Positions 12,401 through 25,582 of a stretch of 64,000 nt of DNA are shown here, piece by piece. Position 1 is the first letter of the stretch. Each line of letters begins with the position of its first letter. Source of the DNA: Antedon mediterranea (Eukaryota > Echinodermata > Crinoidea > Comatulida > Antedonidae); NCBI RefSeq assembly GCF_964355755.1, contig NC_092677.1, forward strand, positions 1,493,001 through 1,557,000, given 5' to 3'. The notes under the pieces were generated by a model that saw nothing but the letters and a program-made list of their open reading frames with translations, was not told where the DNA came from and did not search any database. The position numbers and the translations under genes are program-made.

Positions 12401-15400
12401 AGTGTATTTGTATATAATAATGTGTTTATATATCTAACAGTAGAGCCTATCCACAATGTCAGTAATACAGTTTATTATTATCTAACAGGACGAACATTCA
12501 CAGTAAGAAATGTTCGATTCAAATGAGTTCCAAAAATAGTTATTTACAGTATTGTCAAAGTATTGCAAGTTTATTCTCAAAGGGCCCATATATTTACCTA
12601 CCGTATGTGTTAAACCAAGGGCTCATAAATTTACCTACAGTACTTGTGTTAAACCAAACTCTGGCAGACTGAGAGATTGGGATGTTCCATTCATCGCAAA
12701 TCAATACATTTGTATAATCGTATATTAAATCTATCAAAATAGTATTTTTTAAAGAAAATCGGCCTGTCTTCAACATTGTGATGGTGTACTCTAGCTGTTC
12801 AACCGGTTTTCAGCTATTAAAAACAATTATCGTAGGAGGAGATAGGAAAATGCGAAGCCTCCTCGCATTTTTGTGGCGGGTATTTTTCAAGATGGACATC
12901 CATTAGACAGTGTATACCACGATCGGAAAACACCCTTATTTGGGGCAAAAAAGAGGAACAATTTTTAAATATATTCTTTATCCACTCAGTAACGAAATAT
13001 TTTGTTCATATTTTATAAGCCTATACATAATATACCTCTAAATACAGTAAAACATTTGCGATTTAATACTTTGTTAAAACTGTCACTGTCATAATCGATT
13101 GAAATATTAAAGTACATGTCACGATACACCACTACGACGTTTATATTTTTGGTAATTATTAATTAATACAAACGTTGAGAAGGAACTGTCAGTATAAAGT
13201 GTATTTGTATATAATAATGTGTTTATATATCTAACAGTAGAGCCTATCCACAATGTCAGTAATACAGTTTATTATTATCTAACAGGACGAACATTCACAG
13301 TAAGAAATGTTCGATTCAAATGAGTTCCAAAAATAGTTATTTACAGTATTGTCAAAGTATTGCAAGTTTATTCTCAAAGGGCCCATATATTTACCTACCG
13401 TATGTGTTAAACCAAGGGCTCATAAATTTACCTACAGTACTTGTGTTAAACCAAACTCTGGCAGACTGAGAGATTGGGATGTTCCATTCATCGCAAATCA
13501 ATACATTTGTATAATCGTATATTAAATCTATCAAAATAGTATTTTTTAAAGAAAATCGGCCTGTCTTCAACATTGTGATGGTGTACTCTAGCTGTTCAAC
13601 CGGTTTTCAGCTATTAAAAACAATTATCGTAGGAGGAGATAGGAAAATGCGAAGCCTCCTCGCATTTTTGTGGCGGGTATTTTTCAAGATGGACATCCAT
13701 TAGACAGTGTATACCACGATCGGAAAACACCCTTATTTTGGGCAAAAAAGAGGAACAATTTTTAAATATATTCTTTATCCACTCAGTAACGAAATAATTT
13801 GTTCATGTTTTATAAGCCTATACATAATATACCTCTAAATACAGTAAAACATTTGCGATTTAATACTTTGTTAAAACTGTCACTGTCATAATCGATTGAA
13901 ATATTAAAGTACATGTCACGATATACCACTACGACGTTTATATTTTTGGTAATTATTAATTAATACAAACGTTGAGAAGGAACTGTCAGTATAAAGTGTA
14001 TTTGTATATAATAATGTGTTTATATATCTAACAGTAGAGCCTATCCACAATGTCAGTAATACAGTTTATTATTATCTAACAGGACGAACATTCACAGTAA
14101 GAAATGTTCGATTCAAATGAGTTCCAAAAATAGTTATTTACAGTATTGTCAAAGTATTGCAAGTTTATTCTCAAAGGGCCCATATATTTACCTACCGTAT
14201 GTGTTAAACCAAGGGCTCATAAATTTACCTACAGTACTTGTGTTAAACCAAACTCTGGCAGACTGAGAGATTGGGATGTTCCATTCATCGCAAATCAATA
14301 CATTTGTATAATCGTATATTAAATCTATCAAAATAGTATTTTTTAAAGAAAATCGGCCTGTCTTCAACATTGTGATGGTGTACTCTAGCTGTTCAACCGG
14401 TTTTCAGCTATTAAAAACAATTATCGTAGGAGGAGATAGGAAAATGCGAAGCCTCCTCGCATTTTTGTGGCGGGTATTTTTCAAGATGGACATCCATTAG
14501 ACAGTGTATACCACGATCGGAAAACACCCTTATTTGGGGCAAAAAAGAGGAACAATTTTTAAATATATTCTTTATCCACTCAGTAACGAAATATTTTGTT
14601 CATATTTTATAAGCCTATACATAATATACCTCTAAATACAGTAAAACATTTGCGATTTAATACTTTGTTAAAACTGTCACTGTCATAATCGATTGAAATA
14701 TTAAAGTACATGTCACGATACACCACTACGACGTTTATATTTTTGGTAATTATTAATTAATACAAACGTTGAGAAGGAACTGTCAGTATAAAGTGTATTT
14801 GTATATAATAATGTGTTTATATATCTAACAGTAGAGCCTATCCACAATGTCAGTAATACAGTTTATTATTATCTAACAGGACGAACATTCACAGTAAGAA
14901 ATGTTCGATTCAAATGAGTTCCAAAAATAGTTATTTACAGTATTGTCAAAGTATTGCAAGTTTATTCTCAAAGGGCCCATATATTTACCTACCGTATGTG
15001 TTTAACCAAGGGCTCATAAATTTACCTACAGTACTTGTGTTAAACCAAACTCTGGCAGACTGAGAGATTGGGATGTTCCATTCATCGCAAATCAATACAT
15101 TTGTTTAATCGTATATTAAATCTATCAAAATAGTATTTTTTAAAGAAAATCGGCCTGTCTTCAACATTATGATGGTGTACTCTAGCTGTTCAACCGGTTT
15201 TCAGCTATTAAAAACAATTATCGTAGGAGGAGATAGGAAAATGCGAAGCCTCCTCGCATTTTTGTGGCGGGTATTTTTCAAGATGGACATCCATTAGACA
15301 GTGTATACCACGATCGGAAAACACCCCTATTTGGGGCAAATCGTTGAACCTAAATTCGTTTTAATCGTCAATAACTAATTATCTAACTTAATTTAATTAG

Positions 15401-15531
15401 TAAACAGGGTTACATCAGGTGGTTAAAATCAGTACCGAAAGTACGAACCAACTTTACATACCATCGAGTGAAAATTCTAGAAGTAAGGCGCGATTTACCG
15501 AATTTTGCCCTTACGTAAATTTATATATAGA
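9437..15531 (-). mobile_element. Non-autonomous Helitron, 6.1 kb
   Basis: Read on the minus strand it starts TCTATATATAAATTTACG (from 15531) and ends in a perfect 13-bp-arm hairpin (9437-9473) closing in CTAG. These are canonical Helitron 5'-TC and 3' hairpin-CTRR termini. It lies between A and T with no target duplication. The paralogous empty site GTATAAATAAGGCCTAAAA near 26331-26350 joins the exact flanks found here at 9430-9436 and 15532 onward. A second stem (GAGTCCAAAT inverted, about 9670-9700) lies inside the 3' part. No Rep/helicase frame is present. Most of the element is a tandem array (separate entry). Confidence 0.9.
9769..15343. repeat. Seven tandem copies of a ~797-bp unit inside the Helitron
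   Basis: Unit starts at the phrase GAGGAACA...TTTAAATATA: 9769, 10567, 11362, 12159, 12953, 13750 and 14547. Spacings are 794-798 bp. Units are nearly identical over their whole length, and each contains a hairpin around AAATGCGA...TCGCATTTT. A 60-residue open frame repeats on the minus strand in five units, but this follows from the identity of the units and shows no known domain. The other Helitrons in this window carry single, diverged units. Confidence 0.92.
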
Positions 15532-15594
15532 TAAGGCCTAAAACCCTGTGTTTAAATAATGGTTACTAATTGAAAAGATTAATTTGATCATCTT

Positions 15595-15793
15595 AATTTG
15601 GACGGAAGTATATTCACTATAATTATGAAGGAAGTAAATACAATATATCACAAGTGTGAATGGCAATCATAACAAAGACAGGAACAATCAATATTTCAGT
15701 ATACAATGTTAGAGTGTGGCAGAGTGCGAGACAATAGTGAAATAGTCACCACCTAATAAAGTGGAAAAGATTTCTATATTCTATAGAATTGTA
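15595..15793 (+). promoter_or_regulatory. Conserved 5' block of IgR3
   Basis: Family 5' block (GGACGGAAGTA, ATTATGAAGGAAGTAAA, CACCACCTAATAAAG) ending 50 bp before the MEAKSS leader. Confidence 0.5.
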
Positions 15794-17874
15794 ATGGAGG
15801 CGAAAAGTTCAAATGCGATGATTTTCCTGATTATTCAAATTTGTGGATGTAAGTACAAATATTGAAAATATTTCTTCCCTTTTTTCACAAAAAGACGCAA
15901 TCGTAAATTGCAGTATTTATAATAATTACTGTACAGTTACTTTATAGTTTTAGGTACACATGCACAAACAACGTTTGTGACAGTGGGTGCTGATACAGTT
16001 AAAGTTGGTGAGGATGCGACGATGACGTGTAGTTGTACACTTCAAGCGGGAGATGTCTTGAATCAACTTGTTTGGTTCAGAGCAGAGGATGTACTCAAGA
16101 GTTAGGAAACCCTCTGGTATCTTTAGTTGAAACAAGCAATGGTCGTTACAGCTTATCTAATGACAAGGATCTTATGATAAGAACTGTTGAAGTATTGATG
16201 CAGGCAACTATCTGTGTAGAATTGTAACACAAAATGTTCAAACTGCTGACGACTATGATCAACTTATAGTTCAATGTGAGTATAGGCTAATTCATTGTCA
16301 GTGAAGCAATAATCGGTATGGTATAGTACTGTCTTTAGCAGCTTTCGTTCGTTTTTTAATATCATAGTTATACACATAGAGTCTCTAACAATTACTTTTA
16401 AACACTAGGCCTAATGTAAACATGATAAAAATCCTGTGTTGTGCTTGTATAGTAAGATTATTCTTTTGTTTTTCTAAATGTTTCAGAACCTTTTTTTTAA
16501 GCCAGAAGAAGGATTATCCATCATTATAAATGACACAGCAACATTTACATGTACTTTACGTGATGGTATTCCAACACCGATTACCATAACATGTATCAAA
16601 GATGACGTCATACTTGATGTGTCTAATACAGACAAGTATCCGTCTTCTAATGCAGTATTAACGATTAATAAAGTTGCTAAAACAGACGAGGGAGTTTATC
16701 AGTGTAGAGCTGAGAATGCTGCTTACAGTGGAATATACAGGAAACTTAGTAATACTGCCACACTGTCAATAGGTTGGTGGGAATAAACATTTTGATAAAT
16801 AATATATTTTATTTGCATCATAGTATAAATATTTTCTGCATGTCATAATTATAAATGGAATATTCATATTACAGTATATTATGTCATGCGGTAACAAAAA
16901 TAAAGCAGATCTACAGCAAAATCTGAAAGTTTGAGTTTATTTTAGTAATAAAAGGCCTTTTGTAATATGAACGCATGACGTGTTTTATTAATATTGCAAT
17001 TTTCTATTTCTTTAGCATTAACGACAACTTCTTTTATATCCAGTAAGTCAACTACACGTAGATTTTGCTTGCTTGCATGCATTGTATTGTAAATTTCCGG
17101 GATTTTGCTTTTGCGAAAAGAAAAAAGGGATAGCAACGGGAAGGGATATCCCCCGCCCCATCCCCATGCTCTGCATGGGTGCTTAAAAGGAAAAATAATG
17201 ATGACCTTTGTATATTTGTCAACACTACATTATTTTAAACATGTTTAAAACACATGGTAACACTGATCCTTCTGTATTATTTTGTTTAAATTTTTTTTAA
17301 ATACAGAAGTTCCAAAAAAAGAGAATGATTGTAATTCAACTGGTCATGTTGTTGGAATGACGTTTGTTGGTGTGCTCATTGGATTCATTATAATTATGTT
17401 TGATTGTGGTTTTTATCCTCAGCAAAATAAAGAAGTCACATGCACAGGTAAAGTATAATTCAGAAAGTAGAACCAAAAGCAAAAGTGCTGACTTGAAATG
17501 ACCAAAGGTTTAATGAAATACCGCACACTTAAGTAATGGAAACTATTTAAACATGAAATTTGATTTTAAAGGTAGGCCTACCTACATCAAAAAATACCAA
17601 CCAATCAGGGGTAAGGATGTTACTTCAACTCTAATTATTCAATTTCACTCATCATAATTATTATTATTACTATTGTCACCAATATATCAATAAAGGTTTA
17701 CACGATAATTCTTTTTTTGCATGCACTAAACTGTTGTATTATTTTTAGCAGCAGGCGTATATGACTTATACTGAAGAGACAGATAAAGAAACAAACCACA
17801 CATACCAAGATTTACAGAAGAAAGACGATAATCAAGCTGTATATGTAAATGAAGCAAAAAAAGACAAAAAATAA
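15794..17874 (+). pseudogene. IgR3: class-B V receptor, pseudogene
   Basis: Exon remains: leader 15794-15848 (MEAKSSNAMIFLIIQICG, intact, phase 1), V 15954-16275, I-set 16487-16772, stem 17016-17042, TM about 17307-17447, linker 17572-17610, tail 17749-17874. Compared with IgR2 and IgR5 the V exon lacks 4 bases after residue AED and 1 base after EV (322 instead of 327 nt), giving an early TAG. The I-set Trp is Cys (TITCIKDD). The usual TTCAG acceptor of the TM exon is lost and its frame is shifted inside the helix. The linker has two extra codons, and the tail reads YVNE instead of YVNV. Multiple independent lesions argue against mere sequencing error. Confidence 0.8.
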
Positions 17875-18399
17875 TATACATGTTTAAAATAAAAATAAAA
17901 TAAATATATTATAATTATTAATGGAATATCATTACTATGGTTTGAAACTACAATCACATACATCTTGATGATTATATTATAGAAATAAAGAGAAATCATA
18001 ACCTTGAAAAAGTGTTTTCTTTCTCTTGATTTAACTCTTAACGCGTACAAATTAATAACAAGGAAATGTGATGCTGCAATTTGTTTTGCATTAACTAAAC
18101 AAAATATACAGAAGTACCTAGCCCCAGAATTTATCATACGGTAAATAGGAATATGTGATGTAAAGATGAAAACCATACACATATACTTGAAACATGAAAA
18201 AAAGATAACTAACACGACTTTATTCAAAATTTTATTTCTTGTCTGCTGGCAATAAAACGTGCTTGTATTAGACCAATTTATTCGTTACTTTGAATGTAAT
18301 GTTTGACTGCATTATTGCATTGATAATGACCATTATACCAGCATAAGAAAGAAAATAAACTATACAATTATTCTTTATTAAGAATAAGTCTTTTTGAGG
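17875..18399. other. IgR3 3' flank
   Basis: Family 3' UTR and intergenic sequence with AATAAAG and the GAAAAAGTGTTTTCTTTCTC hairpin. A minus-strand open frame at 17832-18227 is low-complexity and has no recognisable domain. Confidence 0.5.
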
Positions 18400-18561
18400 A
18401 GTAGTGATCGTTTAGACGGGAGAGCTTAACAACAGTGAACGTTGAGGGCGTATGTAATTGAATCAACTCGTATTAGGCCTACTTTCATAATCTCACAGAA
18501 CAAGGAAGGACAATTTCGATTTATATTCGATATTCGCTATACTAGTAATTCTGTCTTTGTG
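18400..18561 (+). promoter_or_regulatory. 5' flank of IgR4, shared with IgR1
   Basis: Similar to 1346-1512. The two copies use the MMT-type leader and share this upstream block, distinct from the block used by MEAK-type leaders. Confidence 0.45.
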
Positions 18562-21541
18562 ATGATGACTTTTTGTTTGCTGCTATTTGTTCTTGTATTT
18601 GGTAAGTACCAGGCTTTAATGTTTTGTGGGTGCTACTATAAGTTAAGTCTTTGTCTATGTAGAGCATCTTGTGTATATGTTTGTCTTATATGTTCTAGTG
18701 CAGTATATGGAGAGCCATCTCGATAGTGCTTTGCACTCATGGCAATCCTCAGGGTGCTGCACCGCTGTGTTGTCATGTATTGTTGTGCCTGAAAATTGAA
18801 TAAAATAAAAATAAAAAATAAAATTAACATTTGATTTTCAATTTTTTTTATAAAACCATATACATGTAGGCCTATAGTACATTTCCGTCATTGTTTGAGA
18901 TACAAATAATCATCATGCATGTTATTTTCGAATTTATAGAGGTCGTTCTAACTTAGGTTAACAATTATAAAAGTAAACTATTAATTACAAAATCTTAAAA
19001 TTTGCCGGACCACTGGTTTGGTTTGTGTGAGAGCCCAGAACAGAAAACACAATAGAAAGAATGCATTCACTAGAATGTTGATTTTTTTAGTATCTTTCTG
19101 ATTTTAATACTTTGCAGCATAATGTTATCAATTAATCAAATTTATTCACCTCCCTTAGGAGAAACATATAAAAACTGTACAGCAAAATAAAACACATTAA
19201 AATAAAGATTCACACGAATCAATAGATTAAAATGGTTTTAACAAGTTAAATAAAGTGTCAAAATCATTGTGAAATAGGGCAGACTTGTTATATTTCAAAA
19301 TCAAGTTAAGTAAATTTATTTAGTTTCAGATGCAAGTGCACAAACACAAGTGACAGTGAATGCTGCTACAGCAAAAGTTGATGAAGCTGCAACAATGATG
19401 TGTACTTATACACTTGTACCAAACGATTCATTGCTGCAATTGGGTTGGACAAACGCAGATGACAGTGGTCAAGCAGTAGGAATTGCTCTTGTGATTTCTA
19501 CAGGAAAAACAAGCAATGGTCGATACAGTTTGTCCAATGATAATCTTATAATAACTGATGTTGAAAGAGGTGACGCAGGCAACTATCGTTGTGTTGTTGG
19601 CACCACTGGTGGGAATGGTGCTGAAAACTTTGCTAATCTCACAGTCTATTGTGAGTATATGTTTTGTAGCTAAAATGATTTTTTTTATATTTATTTAAAT
19701 ATGTTTATTTTAGGTACTGTACATTACATGTCAGTTAGTACAGTAATTTTAATTTCATCTTTGAATCATAAGTTTCACAATCAGAAAAAAAATGAAACCA
19801 ATAATTTGGATAAAAAGTAAAAAAGTATCATCATCTATTGTGATATTCAATGCATTTAAATTTTTCTGTTTCAGTGGTATGATGGTAATTAACTTTCCAA
19901 TTTATGTGTTTGCTTTTTAGAGTATAATGTATATAATTTACAAATTTAATCTAAACAATGTATATGATATTTAAAGAGAAAGGCAATTATAATGCAGGGA
20001 TGTTATTTACATCAGAACCAAATGAATATTCAATATCCTATGTGTTATATTGTTTGAGTACTACTAAACATTAGCAATTACTGTATTAGAATTGGTACAG
20101 TAGGCATGTCAATTGTGTAATTCTAAACAAATGATAATCCAAGAACTGTACAGTATAATTTTGCCATTTCAGATCTTGAAGTACCAGATTTAAAACCAGT
20201 AGAATTGCATGCCACATTAAATGAAACAGCGATATTTACATGTACTGAACTTGAAGGTTTACCAACACCAATTACTATCACATGGATCAAAGATGGCAAT
20301 CCACTTGGTGTTTCTAATACAGACAAGTATCCAACTTCTGATGCAACATTAACGATTAATGACGTTGATGAGAGAGATGAGGGAGCTTATCAGTGTAGAG
20401 CAGAGAATGCTGCTTACATGGGAGAGGAGGGAAAACTTAGTAATACTGCCACACTGTCAATAGGTTTGTGGGAATAAACATTTTAATAAATAATATATTT
20501 TATTAGCATCATTGTATAAGTATTTTCTGCATGTCAAATTATAAATGAAATATTCATATTACAGTATATTATGTCATGTGGTAACAAAAATAAAGCACAG
20601 CGAAAACAGCGATAACTGAAAGTTTTAGTTTATTAAAGTCATTTTTATAAAATGAACGCATGACGTGTCGGATTATTGCTTGTTTATTTTCTATTTCTTT
20701 AGCATTGGCGACAACTTCTTTTATATCCAGTAAGTCAACTACACGTAGGTTTTGTTTGTTTGCACTGCATTGTAAATTTCCGGGATTTTGAATTTGCGAA
20801 AAAAAAGGATAGCAATTAAAAGGGATATCCCGGCCCCATCCCCATGATCTGTATCATGCCTTAAAAGGGAAAATAATGTCAACACTACATTGTTGTAAAC
20901 ATGTTTAAAACACGGCATGGTAACACGATCCTTCTGTATTATTTGTTCAGTTTTAAGTACAGAAGTTCCAAAGAGAGAGAATGATTGTAATTCAACTGGT
21001 CTTGTTGTTGGAATGACGTTTGTTGGTGTGCTCATTGGATTCATTCTCTGTTTGATTGTGATTTTTATCATCAGCAAAATAAGGAAATCACATGCACAGG
21101 TAAAGTATAATTCAGAACGTAGAACCAAAAGCAAAAGTGTAGACTTAATGACCAAAGGTTTAATGAAATACCGCACACTTAAGTAATAGAAACTATTTTA
21201 ACATTAAATATGAGGTTTTATTTTGAAGGTACCGACATCGAAAAACACCAACCAATCAGGGGTAAGGATGTTACTTCAACTTTAAGTATTCAATTTCACT
21301 CGTCGTCGTCATCACCATCATTATTATCACTATTGCCACCAATATATCAATAAAGGTTTACACGATTTTCATTCTTTTTTTTTGCATGCACTAAACTTTT
21401 GTATTTTTTTAGCTGCAGGCGTATATGACTTATACTGGAGAGACAGATAAAGAAACAAACCACACATACCAAGATTTACAGAAGAAAGAAGATAATCAAG
21501 CTGTATATGTAAATGTTAAAGCAAAAAAGGACAAAAAATAA
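18562..21541 (+). CDS. IgR4: class-A V / I-set Ig receptor (intact)
   Basis: Exons 18562-18601, 19330-19650, 20173-20463, 20703-20729, 20951-21099, 21229-21261, 21413-21541; phases 1,1,1,1,0,0; 329 residues. The leader is MMTFCLLLFVLVF. The class-A V domain (MMCTY, LGWTN, DAGNYRC) is followed by an I-set domain with the normal Cys pair (FTC, YQC) and the variant WIKDGNPLG. The TM exon reads NDCNSTGLVVGMTFVGVLIG. The tail keeps YMTY, YQDL and YVNV. The tail acceptor here is AGCTGCAG|GCG, differing from the AGCAGCAG of most copies. The first intron contains a LINE-like tail insertion. It is the closest sibling of IgR1 in leader, promoter and V class. Confidence 0.88.
18630..18830 (+). mobile_element. 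Non-LTR retrotransposon 3' tail in IgR4 intron 1
   Basis: A block absent from the matching position of IgR1 intron 1 (after AATGTTTTGTGG). It ends in ATTGAATAAAATAAAAATAAAA, typical of a LINE 3' end. No coding part is retained. Confidence 0.45.
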
Positions 21542-22399
21542 TATACATGTTTAAAATAAAATGAAAGAAATACATCACTATTATTATTCTTATTATTAAT
21601 GGAATATCATTGGTTTGAAACTACAATCACATACATCTTGTTGATTTTATTATAGAAATAAAGAGAAATCATAACCAAGAGAAAGTGTTTTCTTTCTCTT
21701 GATTTAACTCTTTAACGCGTACAAATTAAGAACAAAGAAATGTGAATGCTGCAATTTGTATTATCATTAACAAAACAAAAACCTATATGTACCTAAAGTG
21801 ACATAATCTACAAGGGGTATATAGCAACATGTGATATGTAAAGATAAAAACCACAGACATACTTGAAACATTTAAAAACAGATATGTAACTAACAATGAT
21901 ACATTTATTAAACATTGTATTTCTTGTTTTGATTTTTCTGAATTAAAACTTGCTTGTATTAGACCGAATTTGATTCGTTACTTTGATTTTAATGTTTGAA
22001 TGCATTAGTACATTGACATATAATGACATACTAGAATAGACTAGACAATCAATTCTTTTAACACGCTTGTAATTGTATTATTGTTATATAGCATTCTTTA
22101 ATTTAATTCGCCTCAGCTCGAGATGTGCTTTGGTTGCTTGCTGCCATATTTTTTCAAAGAGTTTAGTAATGATCAAATTGATTTTTAAACGTACAAACTA
22201 AATTCTAGGGACAAATTGGACGGAGGTTTTACAGTTATGTGCGATTCAGGTTCATTTCTTTTTTAGGAAAGACATTAAGAAATACCTATAAAAATAATAA
22301 GTAGTAGTTTGAACTACTTACTGTATAAATACAATTTTTAAAAGGCTAGGTGTTTTATGATTTTATTTTAAATAATTGATACTATTAAAAAAGAATAAT
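21542..22399. other. IgR4 3' flank
   Basis: Family 3' UTR (AATAAA at 21657-21662, followed by the hairpin) and intergenic block, very close to 4376-5250. No gene is seen. Confidence 0.5.
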
Positions 22400-22652
22400 T
22401 GTATCATCTTGATTTGGACGGAAGTACAGTGCACTATAATTATGAAGGAAGTAAAACTAATATATCACAAGTATGAATGGCAATCCAGAATCATAACAAT
22501 GACAGGAACAATCAATACTTCAGTATACAATACCGTAGAGTATGGTAGAGTGCAAGACAATAATAGTGAAATAGTCACCACCTAATAAAGCGGAACAGAT
22601 TTCCATATTTTACAGATTTGTCATGGAGGCGAAAAGTAAAAATGCGATGATT
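22400..22652 (+). pseudogene. Conserved 5' block with relic leader exon
   Basis: The family 5' block leads to a truncated leader (22623-22652, MEAKSKNAMI then GTAAGT, phase 0), the same truncation as at 5562. No V exon follows; an unrelated block takes its place. IgR5 uses a second leader 330 bp downstream. Confidence 0.55.
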
Positions 22653-22716
22653 GTAAGTACAAATATTTAAAATATTTTTTCACACAATGACGCAATCGTA
22701 AATCGTTAGTAGCTAT

Positions 22717-22935
22717 TTTTAAAAATGAAAAAAGGGAAATCTAACCATGCCAAAAAAAAACCAAACCGCAGTAAGGGGATACGCCTTCGTCGCTAACCAG
22801 GGATCGGTCTAATTGAACCCCGGTCAGTAACAGTTGTGTCTAGGTCATCCCGGACTCAGGCGCCTCCTGCCCTACAAAAATAGATCTAAAAGAATCTAGG
22901 TGGCATGGAAAAGGAGAAAAAAAGTAGATTAAAAT
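22717..22935. other. Unidentified GC-richer insert replacing a relic V exon
   Basis: Flanks match 5640-5670 and 5900-5960, but the decayed V exon found there is replaced by a sequence with GGGATACGCCTTCGTCGC and TTGAACCCCGGTCAGT. It is richer in GC than its surroundings. A retroelement or other insert is likely; I do not recognise it. Confidence 0.4.
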
Positions 22936-22982
22936 ATACTAGTAAAGTTGCATTTCCTTCTTGTAACTAGATTGCTGTAAAG

Positions 22983-25582
22983 ATGAAGAGTGTTTCCTTC
23001 TTGTTATTGTTTATTCTATATTTACGACGTAAGTACAATTCACCAAACTAACCCTATAATTAAGTATTCTCTAAGAGTTAATCAACTTCTTTGTTGATTT
23101 GAACAGTTATTAACTAAATATATTTTGCTTGTAAATTAAATATATCTCTATTTATGGTAGGTTTATGGCACACCAGGATGGACATACATAGTTATGTCCG
23201 TCCTAGCGTGCCATATAGGTTCAAACGCTAGATATAGGTTAGCTAAATACTGCATGAGGCCTGTGACATCATGACATACTCATGTTGCTTTACTGTCGCT
23301 GTGCTACTAATTGTGCAAATAGTTATATATACATATATATATATATATACATTTTCAGTATTTTTTGTTTGTATTGTTTGCATTTCCTATAATTTTGTTT
23401 CCAGAAATGACTAAAAAACCTTTCTTGACATCAACACAATGTTTAATAAATGGTAGTAGACATACAGCACATGTTTATAGCAAGCTATCTTTAAAAATGA
23501 GTAACAAGCTTTATCTTTTATAACACCAAATCAACGTAGGCCTACCCTAAACTCCAAAAACTTGCAATAAAAGTGCACAATATGCAGTATCTATAATAAT
23601 TACTGTACAGTTATTGTTTAGTTTTAGGTACACATGCACAAACTACGTCTGTGACAGCGGGTGGTGATGCAGTTAAAGTTGGTGAGGTTGCGACGATGAC
23701 GTGTAGTTACACACTTCCAAATGGAGAAGTATTGGATCGACTGGTTTGGTTCAGAGCTGATGCTGATGGTACTCCAGTATTAGGCGACCCTCTCGTGTCT
23801 ATAGTTGAAACAAGCAATGGTCGTTACAGCTTATCTAATGACAAGGATCTTATGATAAGAACTGTTGAAGTAAATGATGCAGGCAACTATCTGTGTAGAA
23901 TTGTAACACAAAATGTTCAAACTGCTGAAGACTATGATGAACTTATAGTTCAATGTGAGTTTGTCATTCCTTTGTTGTTCTTTTTCTAGTGAAAGTTAAA
24001 TACATAAACTCTGTTGGACAATCTTCAAATTACAATAAATAATTATAATCTAAAATTATCAAAATGTAAATAAAGCTGACGTTTTTATGGTATTACATTT
24101 AATAGTCAAAGTTTCTTTCCACTGCAGATCTTGATACACCCGTTGTGACTCCAGCCCAATTGTCTGTCAATATTGGTGAAACAGCACTGTTTTCTACTGT
24201 ACATGTTGGATTCCCAACACCAATTACCATCACATGGATCAAAGATGGCAAAGAACTTGATGTTTCTGATATAGAAAAGTATCCGTCTTCGGATGCAACA
24301 TTAACGATTAAGAATGTAAATGAGATAGATGCAGGGAGTTATAAGTGTATAGCAGAGAATGCTGTTTACATGGGAGAAGAAGGAAAACGTAGTAATACTG
24401 CCACACTGTCAATAGGTTGGTTGAAAAATAAACTTTTTAACTGTTGATACAAACATATCATATTTTTGAATATTTTCTGTAAGGACCAAACTGCCTGTCA
24501 TAATTAATTGGTTAATATTGCTATTATGTTATGTGGTAATAAAAATGAAGCACAGCTACACAACAAAAACTGCTTGAAGTTGGGGAAAATGTTTGGAAGA
24601 AAGAAAGGGAAATGTTTTAATACTGAACTTTTGCAAACGATAAGGTTTCTTATTTAGTTTTTTTTTTTAGTTATAGCAGGCTTTATGTGATATGACGTGT
24701 TTTAATAATATTACAATATTTCTCTATTTCTTTAGCACTGACGACAACTTCTTTTATATCCAGTAAGTCAACTACATGAAGGTTCTGTTTGTTTGCATTG
24801 TATTTTAAATTTCCGGGATTTTGCATTTGCGAAAAGAAAAAAAAAAGATAGAAATGGAAAGGATATCCCCCGCTCCACCCCAGGATCTGTATGAGTGCTT
24901 AAAAGGAAAATAAGTATGACCTTTGTATATTTGTCAACACTATATTATTGTAAAAAATTAAATTAAAACACATTGTAACACTATATCCTTCTGTATTATT
25001 TGTTCAGTTTTAAGTACAGAAGTTCCAAAGAAAGAGAATGATTGTAATTCAACTGGTCTTGTTGTTGGAATGGCGTTTGTTGGTGTGCTTATTGGATTCA
25101 TTATCTGTTTGCTTGTGGGTTTTATCATCAGCAAAATAAGGAAGTCACATGTACAGGTAAAGTATAATTCAGAAAGTAGAACCAGAAGCAAAAGTTTAGA
25201 CTTAAAAATAATGACCAAAGGTTTAATATACCGCATACTTAAGTAATGGAAACTATTTTAACATTAAATATGATATTTTATTTTAAAGGTACCTACATCG
25301 AAAAACACCAACCAATCAGGGGTAAGGATGTTACTTTAATTTAATTATTCAATTTCACTCGTCGTCCTCACTATTGTCACCAATATATCAATAAAGGTTT
25401 ACACGATTTTCATTCTTCTTTTTGCATGCACTAAACTGTTGTATTTTGTTTAGCAGCAGGAGTATATGACTTATACTGGAGAGACAGATAAAGAAACCAA
25501 CCACACATACCAAGATTTACAGAAGAAAGACGATAATCAAGCTGTATATGTAAATGTTAAAGCAAAAAAGGACAACAAATAA
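22983..25582 (+). CDS. IgR5: class-B V / Cys-less I-set Ig receptor (intact)
   Basis: Exons 22983-23028, 23628-23954, 24128-24415, 24736-24762, 25008-25156, 25289-25321, 25454-25582; phases 1,1,1,1,0,0; 332 residues. The leader is MKSVSFLLLFILYLR. The class-B V domain has MTCSY, LVWFR and DAGNYLC, with the C'-D region differing from IgR2 (DADGTPVLGDP). The I-set domain again reads FST instead of FTC, with YKC kept, so the canonical disulfide cannot form. The TM exon and tail are standard (KENDCNSTG, YMTY, YQDL, YVNV). It is the closest sibling of IgR2. Frame and splice sites are clean. Confidence 0.87.

Noticed and set aside
11003-14370. Five identical 60-codon minus-strand frames at 797-bp spacing
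   Set aside because: They follow from the near identity of the Helitron units; no domain, no initiation context, and frame lost in diverged units.
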